Of a stretch of DNA of 64,000 nucleotides, positions 1 to 8,594 are shown piece by piece; the stretch's first letter is position 1; the number at the start of each line of letters is the position of its first letter. The translations under genes and the position numbers were made by a program. The DNA is from Aequorivita soesokkakensis (GTDB taxonomy: Bacteria; Bacteroidota; Bacteroidia; Flavobacteriales; Flavobacteriaceae): NCBI RefSeq assembly GCF_001641085.1, contig NZ_LXIE01000012.1:1-64000 (forward strand). The letters are read 5' to 3'. A model generated the notes under the pieces. The model was not told the DNA's origin and searched no databases. It saw only the letters and a program-made list of their open reading frames with translations.

Positions 1-120
1 AAATCTCAAATTCCAAATTCCAAAAAAAAATGTTTTGGTCCCGAAACTTCGGGAGGTACTTGTAATTTGGAATTTATTTGGAATTTATTTGGAATTTGGT
101 ACTTGTAATTTGAAATTTTT
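1..120. repeat. AT-rich short-period repeat with inverted halves
   Basis: The left part repeats CAAATTCC-type units and the right part repeats TTGGAATTTATT units (period about 12), which are reverse complements of each other, so the region can fold back. A CCCGAAACTTCGGG palindrome lies between the halves (about 41-54). The opening 23 bases recur almost exactly near 20152. Nothing protein-like is convincing here. Confidence 0.7.
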
Positions 121-164
121 CAAAACATCATTAGTATCTTTAAACTTATCATATTTCCAAAAAA

Positions 165-1226
165 TTGAAAAGAAACAAATACCATATTATAGGTGTAATG
201 AGCGGCACTTCGCTGGACGGAATTGATTTGGCTGAAATCATTTTTAATTATACTGAAAAAAATTGGAATTTTGAAATTCTAGCTGCGGAAACAGTTCCGT
301 ATTCCTCATTTTGGAAAGAAGAGCTTCGCGAAGCCATAAATTATTCCAAAGAAATGTTGGAAAGGCTCGATTTTAAATACACTGAAAAACTTTCCGAGGA
401 AATTTCAAAATTTATAAAAAAGCACAACATCCTTGAAATTGATGCAATTTGTAGTCACGGACATACCATTTTACACCGTCCCGAAAAAGGATTGACCTAT
501 CAAATTGGCAATTTGCCCCGTATCTCAAAAATGCTCAGCCAAACGGTGGTTTGCGATTTCAGGGTACAGGATGTTGAATTGGGCGGGCAAGGCGCACCAT
601 TGGTTCCAATTGGGGATAGATTGCTTTTTTCAGAATATGATTATTGCTTGAATTTAGGCGGTTTCGCAAATTGTTCCTTTGAAAAAAATGGCGAACGGAT
701 TGCTTTTGATATTTGTCCGGTGAATATCGTTTTAAACAAATATGCCGAAAAATTGGGGCGCGATTTTGACGAAGACGGAAAATTGGGAGCTTCGGGAAAC
801 ATAGATAAAAATTTACTCGATAAATTAAATTCTCTTTCTTTTTATAGTAAAACGCCCCCTAAATCTTTAGGCTTAGAATGGGTAAAAGAACATATTTTTC
901 CACTTTTGGACGCTTCAGAAATTTCTTCCGAAGATATTTTGCGAACCTTTACTGAGCATATTGCGGTCCAGCTTGCCAAACAGTTTCACGAAAACGCTTC
1001 GGTGTTGATAACTGGAGGCGGGGCATATAATTCTTTTTTGATTGAAAGATTGAATAAAATTGCACAGGTAGAAACAGCAATTCCTTTCCGTGAAATTGTG
1101 GAATTTAAGGAAGCCTTGATTTTTGGGCTTTTGGGCGTTTTGAAATTACGTGAAGAGGTGAATTGTTTGGCGAGTGTAACTGGGGCATCAAAAAATCATT
1201 CTTCAGGAAAAATATTCTATCCATAA
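165..1226 (+). CDS. anmK: anhydro-N-acetylmuramic acid kinase
   Basis: Phosphorylates 1,6-anhydro-MurNAc released during peptidoglycan turnover, giving MurNAc-6-phosphate for cell-wall recycling in the cytoplasm. The nucleotide-binding signature GVMSGTSLDGID is at residues 10-21, SHGHT at 97-101, GGQGAPL at 140-146, and a glycine-rich ITGGGAYN segment near residue 285. The 353-residue length is normal for AnmK. Translation must start upstream of the only nearby ATG (198), which lies inside the signature, so TTG at 165 is the best start. The gene precedes an amino-acid dehydrogenase gene that has its own promoter-like box. Confidence 0.93.
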   Translation: MKRNKYHIIGVMSGTSLDGIDLAEIIFNYTEKNWNFEILAAETVPYSSFWKEELREAINYSKEMLERLDFKYTEKLSEEISKFIKKHNILEIDAICSHGHTILHRPEKGLTYQIGNLPRISKMLSQTVVCDFRVQDVELGGQGAPLVPIGDRLLFSEYDYCLNLGGFANCSFEKNGERIAFDICPVNIVLNKYAEKLGRDFDEDGKLGASGNIDKNLLDKLNSLSFYSKTPPKSLGLEWVKEHIFPLLDASEISSEDILRTFTEHIAVQLAKQFHENASVLITGGGAYNSFLIERLNKIAQVETAIPFREIVEFKEALIFGLLGVLKLREEVNCLASVTGASKNHSSGKIFYP

Positions 1227-1265
1227 ATTTTACCTAAAATAAATATAAACCCCTAACAAGTTTTT

Positions 1266-1273
1266 TATATTTG
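1266..1273 (+). promoter_or_regulatory. putative -7 promoter box (TATATTTG)
   Basis: Exact match to the Bacteroidota -7 consensus TAnnTTTG, about 50 bases upstream of the dehydrogenase start. No clear -33 TTTG at the usual spacing. A short CTCC...GGAG hairpin containing GAAGCTTTAGCG follows at about 1282-1303 and belongs to the palindrome family also seen inside pdhC. Confidence 0.5.
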
Positions 1274-1323
1274 TCCTCACACTCCGAAGCTTTAGCGTGG
1301 AGTATCTTAACTTTCCATATTTA

Positions 1324-2550
1324 ATGAAGGAATTACTCAAAAAGTACGAAGACAAAGAACCCGAAATAGTTTTTCATTGGAATGACCCCGAAACCGAGGC
1401 CGAAGGCTGGACTGTAATCAACTCGCTGCGCGGCGGTGCTGCCGGCGGCGGAACCCGAATGCGGAAAGGGCTTGATTCCAACGAAGTGCTTTCACTCGCA
1501 AAAACAATGGAAGTTAAGTTTACGGTCTCTGGACCTGCAATTGGCGGTGCAAAATCTGGAATTAACTTTGATCCTTCAGACCCACGGAAAAAAGGAGTTT
1601 TGGAACGTTGGTATAAAGCCGTTTCGCCTTTATTGAAAGCATATTACGGAACCGGCGGCGACTTAAATGTAGATGAAATTCACGAAGTGATCCCGATTAC
1701 CGAGCAAAGTGGTGTATGGCACCCGCAGGAAGGCGTTTTCAACGGGCATTTTTCACCTACGGAAGCAGATAAAATCAACCGTATTGGGCAATTGCGCCAA
1801 GGCGTTATAAAGGTTTTGGAAAACGTAAATTTTTCACCGGATGTTTCCCGAAAATATACCGTGGCAGATATGATTACGGGCTATGGCGTTGCCGAGGCTG
1901 TTCGTCATTATTATGATATATATGGCGGTAATGTGGAAGGAAAGCGAGCCATAGTGCAAGGTTTCGGAAACGTTGGTGCCGCCGCCGCTTATTATCTTTC
2001 GCAGATGGGCGCAAAAATAGTTGGAATAATTGACCGTGATGGTGGAATTATTAATAAAGACGGATTTTCTTTTGAAGAGATAAAGCAATTATTCCTTAAG
2101 AAGAATGGCAACACTTTGGTAGCGGAAAATATGATTCCTTTTGAAGAAATCAATGATAAAATCTGGAAACTTGAAACGGAGATTTTTGCACCCTGTGCTG
2201 CCTCCCGATTGATTACAAAGGAACAGATTTCAGAAATGATTGAAACGGGATTGGAAGTAATTAGTTGCGGAGCAAATGTGCCGTTTGCGGACAAGGAAAT
2301 TTTCTTTGGGCCCATTATGGAATTTACGGACGAACGTGTAAGCTTGATTCCAGATTTCATTAGTAATTGCGGCATGGCGCGTGTTTTTGCCTATTTTATG
2401 GAACGCAAAGTGCAAATGACGGATGAAGCTATTTTTAACGATACTTCCATCACCATCAAAAATGCTATTCAAAATACATTTGATAATAACAGTACTAAAA
2501 TAAATATTAGCAAAACTGCTTTTGAAATTGCCTTAAAGCAATTAGTGTAA
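1324..2550 (+). CDS. Glu/Leu/Phe/Val family dehydrogenase
   Basis: NAD(P)-dependent oxidative deaminase of the glutamate/leucine dehydrogenase family. From the ATG at 1324 the product is 408 residues. The N-terminal substrate domain has GGAAGGGTRMRKG (37-49) and GGAKSGIN with the probable catalytic Lys77; the Rossmann domain carries GFGNVG at 213-218. A GTG at 1297 would add nine residues, but the ATG gives the more usual family N-terminus. Substrate (leucine, glutamate or valine) cannot be fixed from the sequence alone. nhaD follows after 21 bases and may be co-transcribed. Confidence 0.88.
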   Translation: MKELLKKYEDKEPEIVFHWNDPETEAEGWTVINSLRGGAAGGGTRMRKGLDSNEVLSLAKTMEVKFTVSGPAIGGAKSGINFDPSDPRKKGVLERWYKAVSPLLKAYYGTGGDLNVDEIHEVIPITEQSGVWHPQEGVFNGHFSPTEADKINRIGQLRQGVIKVLENVNFSPDVSRKYTVADMITGYGVAEAVRHYYDIYGGNVEGKRAIVQGFGNVGAAAAYYLSQMGAKIVGIIDRDGGIINKDGFSFEEIKQLFLKKNGNTLVAENMIPFEEINDKIWKLETEIFAPCAASRLITKEQISEMIETGLEVISCGANVPFADKEIFFGPIMEFTDERVSLIPDFISNCGMARVFAYFMERKVQMTDEAIFNDTSITIKNAIQNTFDNNSTKINISKTAFEIALKQLV

Positions 2551-2571
2551 TCTATAATAACCAACAATAGT

Positions 2572-3951
2572 ATGGCATCAATAATAATTTTAATTTTCGT
2601 AATTGGATATCTTTCCATCACTCTGGAACACCCATTAAAACTGGATAAAACAGTTCCAGCACTTATCATGGCCTCACTTATTTGGGCCGTTCTTGCTATT
2701 GGTTTTACTAGCGGTTGGTTTGATATTATTAATAGTGAAGAGCAAGCTTTCAATTTTCTTTCCGGCGGCGAATCTGCAATGGAAGGCTTTGAGGGAACGC
2801 TGCTTCACCATTTGGGGAAAACTGCCGAGATACTTATTTTCCTAATTGGAGCGATGACGATTGTTGAAATAATTGACCTTCACCGTGGTTTTGAAGTTTT
2901 GAAAAGCGCTGTACACACAAAGAGCAAAAGAAAACTACTTTGGATTATTGGGATTCTTGCATTTTTCCTTTCAGCTATTATAGATAACCTTACCGCAACC
3001 ATTGTGTTGATTACCCTTTTAAGAAAACTGATTCATAAAAGAGAAGATAGGCTTTGGTATGCCGCATTGGTTGTGATTGCTGCAAATGCTGGGGGTGCCT
3101 GGTCGCCAATTGGAGATGTTACCACAACAATGCTTTGGATTGCAAAGAAAATTACGGCCGCAGGCTTAATAGAATTTGTGGTTTTGCCATCCATCGTATG
3201 TTTCGCAATTCCATTTTTAATTGCAAGTTATATGCCTGCTTTCCGCGGCACTATTGATGTTGATGCTCGTGAGGATAAAGCAGAGGAAAAACTTTTAAGC
3301 AGTAAAACAATGCTCTTTTTAGGATTGGGGATGATAATTTCTGTGCCAATTTTTAAAACGCTGACACATTTGCCACCCTATATGGGAATGATGCTTGCGC
3401 TGGGTGTTGTATGGCTGGTTTCAGAATACATACATCCCGAAGAAGATTTTAGTAAAGAAAGAAGACATTTATATTCTGCCCACAAAGCTTTATCGCGTAT
3501 TGAAATTTCGAGCATCCTTTTCTTCCTTGGAATATTGATGGCCGTTGCAGGACTTGAAAGCCTTGTTTATGGCGTTGTGAATGGAGAAGAAGTAGGAACG
3601 CTACGTTATGTGGCTGAGCTATTGCAAAATGCCATACCAAATCAAGATGTTGTTATTCTATTGTTAGGGGTACTCTCTGCAATTATCGATAACGTACCGT
3701 TGGTTGCAGCTTCCATGGGAATGTATGATATGCCGATTGATTCGGTACTTTGGCACTTTATAGCGTATTCTGCCGGAACGGGGGGAAGTATGCTCATTAT
3801 TGGTTCCGCCGCTGGTGTTGCTGCAATGGGAATGGAGCGTATAGACTTTATTTGGTATCTCAAAAAAATCACTTGGCTTGCCTTTTTAGGCTTCATTGCG
3901 GGGGCAGGCGTATTTCTGTTGTTTGAAAGAGTGTTATTTCACCACACCTAA
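2572..3951 (+). CDS. nhaD: Na+/H+ antiporter, NhaD type
   Basis: Integral membrane sodium/proton antiporter of the ArsB/NhaD ion transporter superfamily, expected to extrude Na+ and regulate pH in a marine bacterium. The 459-residue protein is hydrophobic throughout with about 12 membrane segments. Characteristic NhaD stretches include AIIDNLTATIV near residue 137, NAGGAWSPIGDVTTTMLW near 172 and a second AIIDNVPLVAASMGMY motif near 363. The two DNxT/DNxP half-motifs are the expected internal duplication. It lies directly behind the dehydrogenase gene and ahead of the exbB-exbD-tonB genes. Confidence 0.93.
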   Translation: MASIIILIFVIGYLSITLEHPLKLDKTVPALIMASLIWAVLAIGFTSGWFDIINSEEQAFNFLSGGESAMEGFEGTLLHHLGKTAEILIFLIGAMTIVEIIDLHRGFEVLKSAVHTKSKRKLLWIIGILAFFLSAIIDNLTATIVLITLLRKLIHKREDRLWYAALVVIAANAGGAWSPIGDVTTTMLWIAKKITAAGLIEFVVLPSIVCFAIPFLIASYMPAFRGTIDVDAREDKAEEKLLSSKTMLFLGLGMIISVPIFKTLTHLPPYMGMMLALGVVWLVSEYIHPEEDFSKERRHLYSAHKALSRIEISSILFFLGILMAVAGLESLVYGVVNGEEVGTLRYVAELLQNAIPNQDVVILLLGVLSAIIDNVPLVAASMGMYDMPIDSVLWHFIAYSAGTGGSMLIIGSAAGVAAMGMERIDFIWYLKKITWLAFLGFIAGAGVFLLFERVLFHHT

Positions 3952-3999
3952 CAATTTCTGAAACCTAATTTCGTTATTCACTAAAACAAAACCTTTTTT

Positions 4000-4698
4000 A
4001 TGTTAAACTTCTTTCTTCAAGAGGGTGCAGAAGTTGCGCAGGATCTTGAACCAATTGCCCAAGAGAAAACCCTTTCAATAATGGATCTTTTATTGACGGG
4101 TGGCATTGCTGGCCAAATAATTATAGTAGTACTTTTCGTGCTACTTTTCGTTGCGGTATATATTTATTTTGAACGGCTTTTCGCAATAAAGGCAGCTTCA
4201 AAAATGGACGGAAATTTTATGAATCAAATTCGCGACCACGTTGCAAAAGGAAATATCCAAGCCGCAAAAGTGCTTTGTGCCCAAAATAATACACCTGTTT
4301 CACATTTAACTGAAAAAGGAATTTCCAGAATTGGAAGTCCTTTGGAAGATATCAATACAGCAATTGAAAATGCTGGACGACTTGAAGTTTATAAACTTGA
4401 AAAAAACGTAAGTGTTCTTGCAACAATTGCTGGGGCAGCGCCTATGATTGGTTTCTTGGGAACTGTAATCGGGATGGTTTTGGCTTTCCACGAACTTGCA
4501 ACCAGTAGCGGCCAAGCCGAAATGGGAAGTCTTGCAGAAGGTATTTATACCGCGATGACCACCACAGTTGCAGGATTGATAGTTGGTATTATTGCATATA
4601 TGGGCTACAACCATTTGGTGGTAAAAACTGATAAAGTGGTGCATCAAATGGAAGCTACAGCAGTAGATTTCCTTGATATTTTAAACGAGCCTGTTTAA
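4000..4698 (+). CDS. exbB: MotA/TolQ/ExbB proton channel protein
   Basis: Inner-membrane proton channel subunit that powers TonB or Tol complexes. In 232 residues there are three membrane segments (about 33-55, 142-165 and 185-207). The conserved pore region reads LATIAGAAPMIGFLGTVIGM followed by an AMTTTVAGLIVGI segment. Its TAA stop overlaps the ATG of the next gene (TAATG), so the channel and its ExbD partner are translationally coupled. With the TonB-like gene downstream this is a complete energy-transduction cassette, able to serve the siderophore receptor and SusC elsewhere in the window. Confidence 0.93.
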   Translation: MLNFFLQEGAEVAQDLEPIAQEKTLSIMDLLLTGGIAGQIIIVVLFVLLFVAVYIYFERLFAIKAASKMDGNFMNQIRDHVAKGNIQAAKVLCAQNNTPVSHLTEKGISRIGSPLEDINTAIENAGRLEVYKLEKNVSVLATIAGAAPMIGFLGTVIGMVLAFHELATSSGQAEMGSLAEGIYTAMTTTVAGLIVGIIAYMGYNHLVVKTDKVVHQMEATAVDFLDILNEPV

Positions 4699-5090
4699 TG
4701 AACTTACGAGGAAGAAATAAAGTTAGCGCCGAGTTCAGTATGAGCTCCATGACGGACATCGTGTTTCTGTTATTGGTATTTTTTCTGCTCACTTCGCCTG
4801 CAATAACGCCAGATGCATTGGATTTAATACTTCCGAAGGCAAAGGGAAAAACTTCAAATGTTCAGAAAGCATCCGTTAGTATCACAAAAGACGGTGCCTA
4901 TTATGTGGACAAAGAACGCGTTAGCGAATACAGCATTGAAAGTGAGTTGAAAAAAGCGCTCGCTGGCCAGGAAGAGCCCACCATAATCCTCCGCGCAGAG
5001 GAAGGCGTGCCTATTGAAGATGCTGTGTTTGTAATGGATATTGCTAATAAGAACAATTTTAAAGTTGTTCTAGCAGTTAGGCCGAATTGA
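4698..5090 (+). CDS. exbD: ExbD/TolR family biopolymer transport protein
   Basis: Partner of the ExbB channel: one N-terminal membrane helix and a periplasmic domain. The helix carries the family signature SSMTDIVFLLLVFFLLTSP, with the essential protonatable Asp in MTD (about residue 18). The remaining 90 residues form the usual periplasmic fold. It starts on the last base of the upstream stop codon. The 130-residue length is normal. Confidence 0.93.
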   Translation: MNLRGRNKVSAEFSMSSMTDIVFLLLVFFLLTSPAITPDALDLILPKAKGKTSNVQKASVSITKDGAYYVDKERVSEYSIESELKKALAGQEEPTIILRAEEGVPIEDAVFVMDIANKNNFKVVLAVRPN

Positions 5091-5181
5091 CCAGTAATCA
5101 TTAGCCAGTCGCAGTAATCAGTTAAGTTTTTAATAAAACTTCAGATTTTAAAAATCAACCACAAACTTTAAGCTTTAAACT
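5091..5181. repeat. intergenic CAGT-type array
   Basis: Holds CAGTAAT, CAGTCG, CAGTAAT and CAGTT units in a row, followed by TTTAAACTT-like iterations up to the TonB start. A near copy of the CAGTCGCAGTA(A/T)TCAGT core occurs at 37808-37827, and a related hexamer array lies inside the SusC gene. Confidence 0.6.
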
Positions 5182-6000
5182 TTGAACTTTTTAGATACAG
5201 AACATAAAAGAAAAAGTATGACCATCACGGTAATCGTGCATGTAATTATTCTTATTCTCTTGTTTTATGTAGGAATGAAATACCTGGATCCGCCGCTGGA
5301 ACAAGGAATTGCAATAAACTTTGGCACAACGGATACTGGCAGCGGAAATATCCAGCCAACTGAAAAAATACAATCAGCACCTCAAAAAACATCGGCTCAG
5401 CCTGTTTCACAACCAAAATCTGAGATAAAAGAAGAAGTAGTTACGCAAGATAATGAAGATGCTCCTGTTATAAAAAAGGAAAAACCTAAAAAGGAACAAA
5501 CTGCAACCCCTGTCAAGGAACAACCTAAAAAGGAAGTTAAAAAACCTGATCCCAAACCAGACAAGTCCACTACAGACGCGCTCTCCAGCATTTTGAACGG
5601 TCCAAAAAGTGATGGTACGGCAAAGGGTGGCGAGGGCAACGACAATAAACCTGGCGACAAAGGGAGTCCGGATGGTGATCCTAATGCAAGTAGTTATTAC
5701 GGCACAGGAAAAGGATTGGACGGCGATGGCAATTATTTGCTTGGGGGAAGAAAAGCTTTAAACAAAGAAAAGTTTGTCCAGGATTGCAACGAAGCAGGAA
5801 CAGTGGTCGTAAGCATTGAGGTGGATAGAAACGGAAAAGTAATTAGCGCCACTCCCGGCGTGCGCGGAACCACAAACAATTCCCGCTGTCTTACTGAACC
5901 CGCAAAACGCGCTGCTTTGGCAACAAAATTTAACGCTGACGATAAAGCACCAGCAAAACAGATTGGCAAAATAATCTACAGATTCAGTCTTTCTCAGTAG
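5182..6000 (+). CDS. TonB-like energy transducer
   Basis: Periplasm-spanning protein that would carry ExbB/ExbD energy to outer-membrane receptors. The 272-residue product has a short cytoplasmic start (NFLDTEHKRKS), a membrane helix at about 14-32, a long Pro/Lys/Glu-rich spacer (about 60-130), a Gly/Asp-rich stretch, and a TonB-type C-terminal domain (about 190-272) ending in IGKIIYRFSLSQ. TTG at 5182 is chosen because flavobacterial homologues, as I recall them, begin with a similar charged LDT-H-RKS segment. ATG at 5218 is the alternative and would remove it. Confidence 0.82.
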   Translation: MNFLDTEHKRKSMTITVIVHVIILILLFYVGMKYLDPPLEQGIAINFGTTDTGSGNIQPTEKIQSAPQKTSAQPVSQPKSEIKEEVVTQDNEDAPVIKKEKPKKEQTATPVKEQPKKEVKKPDPKPDKSTTDALSSILNGPKSDGTAKGGEGNDNKPGDKGSPDGDPNASSYYGTGKGLDGDGNYLLGGRKALNKEKFVQDCNEAGTVVVSIEVDRNGKVISATPGVRGTTNNSRCLTEPAKRAALATKFNADDKAPAKQIGKIIYRFSLSQ

Positions 6001-6063
6001 TAATTTCTCTTTAAAAAACACCTTGATTTTTTCTGTATCTTTAAACTTCAAAAAAAAGATACT

Positions 6064-8562
6064 ATGCTTCGTATTGCTACTATTCTCTTCATTGTAATTT
6101 GTTTTGTGGGATGTAAAAATTCTTCCGAAAAATCCATTTCAAAAAATTCCGAGGAAGAAAAAAGTGAAAAGTATCCTTTCGATCTACTATTTATGCAGCG
6201 TGCATACCCAAGTGGCGAAATAAATACTTCGGCCTATTCCGAAGCAATCCAATGGAAAAGGCAATCTGCAAATAGAAATACAGCAAATGAAATTTGGCAG
6301 TTCAGCGGTCCGTTGAATATTGGCGGAAGGATTACAGATATTGAAATTCCTTCTTCCCAGCCCGATGTTTACTACGTTGGCGCGGCTTCTGGCGGAATTT
6401 TTAAAACCGTAAACGGCGGAGCAGATTGGACGCCAATTTTTGACGACCAGCAAATGCTTTCCATCGGCGATATTGAAATTTCGAAAAATAATAATAATTT
6501 AATTTATGTAGGCACTGGCGAAGTGAACGCCGGCGGCGGCTCTTTGGTTTATGATGGTGATGGAATCTACAAAAGCACAGATGGCGGAACCACGTGGCAA
6601 TCCAAAGGTTTGCCGGACATTGGGAGCGTTGGAAAAATTGTTTTGGACCCAAATAACGATAATACAGCCTTTGTTGGCGCGATGGGACCTTTATTCAGAA
6701 ATAGTAGCAATCGTGGAGTTTATAAAACCACAAATGGCGGAGATAGCTGGCAACAGGTTTTAGCCGTGAGCGATTCTACAGGAATCGTGGATATGGCTAT
6801 TCACCCTACAAACGGAAACATTGTGTATGCTGCCAGTTGGGAACGAATTAGAAGACCAAATAGAAGACAGTACGGCGGAATAACTTCCGGGATTTACAGA
6901 ACTACCGATGGCGGTGCCAATTGGACGGAACTAACAAATGGTTTACCAAGTCTCGCTTCCCAAAAAGGAAGGATTGGTATCGATATTTCGCAATCAAATC
7001 CCAATGTACTTTATGCACGCTATGCCAACGCAAATGGAAATATTCAAGGGGTTTATAAAACTACAAATGGTGGTGATTCTTGGACGGCCGTTAATTCCAG
7101 TCAGTTGACCGATGTTGGGTTTCACTGGTGGTTTGGCGGTATTTTTATTGACCCGACCGATGAAAACGTGCTCTATAATGTAGATTTTGAAGTACAAAAA
7201 TCGACCAATGGCGGTACAAGTTGGAGCAACGTTTTTACGAACGCACACGTGGATCAGCACGCAATGGCTTTCAATGCCTCGGCTTCCAATGAGGTTTTAT
7301 TGGGAAATGACGGCGGCCTTTATTACAGCACCAATGGCGGTGCTTCCGCCACCAAAGATTTAAAACTGCCAATAACGCAATTCAACAGAATGTTTGTGGA
7401 TGCGCAAAACGAAAATAAAATCTATGCAGGCGCGCAGGACAATAGCACGAGCCGCACACAAACTGGAGGGCTGAGCGATTGGAACATCATTTACGGTGGC
7501 GATGGTTTTCAGCCTTTGGTTGACCCTACGAATACCAACATTATTTATGCCCTGTATCAGTATGGAGCTTTGGGAAAATCAACGAATAACGGCGGTTCCT
7601 TCAATAATGCCACAAATGGAATATCCAATGGTGATCGAAAAAACTGGGATACCCCGATTACTTTTGATCCCAATAACTCGCAAACACTTTATTTTGGGAC
7701 AAACCGCCTTTATAAAACCACAAATGCCGCGGGCAATTGGAGCGCTATCAGTCCCGATTTAACTGATGGGCCGCACACTGGAAACTTGACTTTTGGAACA
7801 ATTACCACTATTAGCGTTTCTCAATTTAACAGTCAAGTTATTTACGTTGGAACCGATGACGGCAAAGCCTGGGTGACCCAAGATGGCGGTACAAATTGGA
7901 TTGATATTTCGGCTGGAGTTCCGAACCGTTGGGTTACTAAAGTTTTGGCCTCAAAGGAAAATGCAAATACAGTTTATTTAACGCTTTCAGGTTATCGGTT
8001 TGGGGAAGATGTTGGGCACGTTTACAAAAGCATCGATTTTGGGAATACCTGGGTAGATATATCAACCAGTTTACCGGACATTCCCGTGAACGACATTGAG
8101 CAGGACAGTTTCGGAAATCTTTTTATTGGAACGGACGTAGGCGTTTTGGCCTCAAATGATGAAGGAATAAACTGGAACGTGTTGGGTGAAAATATGCCTT
8201 CCGCAGTGGTTTCCGATTTGTTTATTCACGAAAACTCGCAGTTTTTGTATGCCGCTACTTTTGGTCGATCAACTTATAAAATTGATATTTCAGGAAATAT
8301 TTTGAATTCCAATGAAAATATTTTTACTTCGGAAGTAAAAGTTTTTCCAAATCCAGCTTCAGATTTAGTAACTATTTTTCTGAAAAATGATTCGGAACGA
8401 ACTTCTTTGTTTGTTTATGATGTAATGGGAAGGACTGTAAAACAACAATTTTTTGATAACGGACAAATGAATCTTTCAGTTGCAGATTTACAAGCAGGTG
8501 TATATTATTTAAAAATTTCACAAGCAGGACAACAGACAACAAAGAAACTGATTGTGAAATAA
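6064..8562 (+). CDS. BNR/sortilin-like repeat protein with T9SS type A sorting domain
   Basis: Large exported beta-propeller protein (832 residues). Many repeats of the form TTNGGxxW (Asp-box/BNR, VPS10-sortilin-like) run from about residue 90 to 740. The last 75 residues form a T9SS type A sorting domain (VFPNPASD..., ending LIVK), so the product should cross the outer membrane by type IX secretion and be processed by a PorU-type sortase such as the one encoded at 14523. The N-terminus ends in FVGC (Cys17), a lipobox, which is odd beside a T9SS tail. No catalytic residues can be assigned; the glycosidase label some relatives carry is unproven. Confidence 0.88.
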   Translation: MLRIATILFIVICFVGCKNSSEKSISKNSEEEKSEKYPFDLLFMQRAYPSGEINTSAYSEAIQWKRQSANRNTANEIWQFSGPLNIGGRITDIEIPSSQPDVYYVGAASGGIFKTVNGGADWTPIFDDQQMLSIGDIEISKNNNNLIYVGTGEVNAGGGSLVYDGDGIYKSTDGGTTWQSKGLPDIGSVGKIVLDPNNDNTAFVGAMGPLFRNSSNRGVYKTTNGGDSWQQVLAVSDSTGIVDMAIHPTNGNIVYAASWERIRRPNRRQYGGITSGIYRTTDGGANWTELTNGLPSLASQKGRIGIDISQSNPNVLYARYANANGNIQGVYKTTNGGDSWTAVNSSQLTDVGFHWWFGGIFIDPTDENVLYNVDFEVQKSTNGGTSWSNVFTNAHVDQHAMAFNASASNEVLLGNDGGLYYSTNGGASATKDLKLPITQFNRMFVDAQNENKIYAGAQDNSTSRTQTGGLSDWNIIYGGDGFQPLVDPTNTNIIYALYQYGALGKSTNNGGSFNNATNGISNGDRKNWDTPITFDPNNSQTLYFGTNRLYKTTNAAGNWSAISPDLTDGPHTGNLTFGTITTISVSQFNSQVIYVGTDDGKAWVTQDGGTNWIDISAGVPNRWVTKVLASKENANTVYLTLSGYRFGEDVGHVYKSIDFGNTWVDISTSLPDIPVNDIEQDSFGNLFIGTDVGVLASNDEGINWNVLGENMPSAVVSDLFIHENSQFLYAATFGRSTYKIDISGNILNSNENIFTSEVKVFPNPASDLVTIFLKNDSERTSLFVYDVMGRTVKQQFFDNGQMNLSVADLQAGVYYLKISQAGQQTTKKLIVK

Positions 8563-8594
8563 TACTTTACAATAAACAATAAATTTTACAGACT

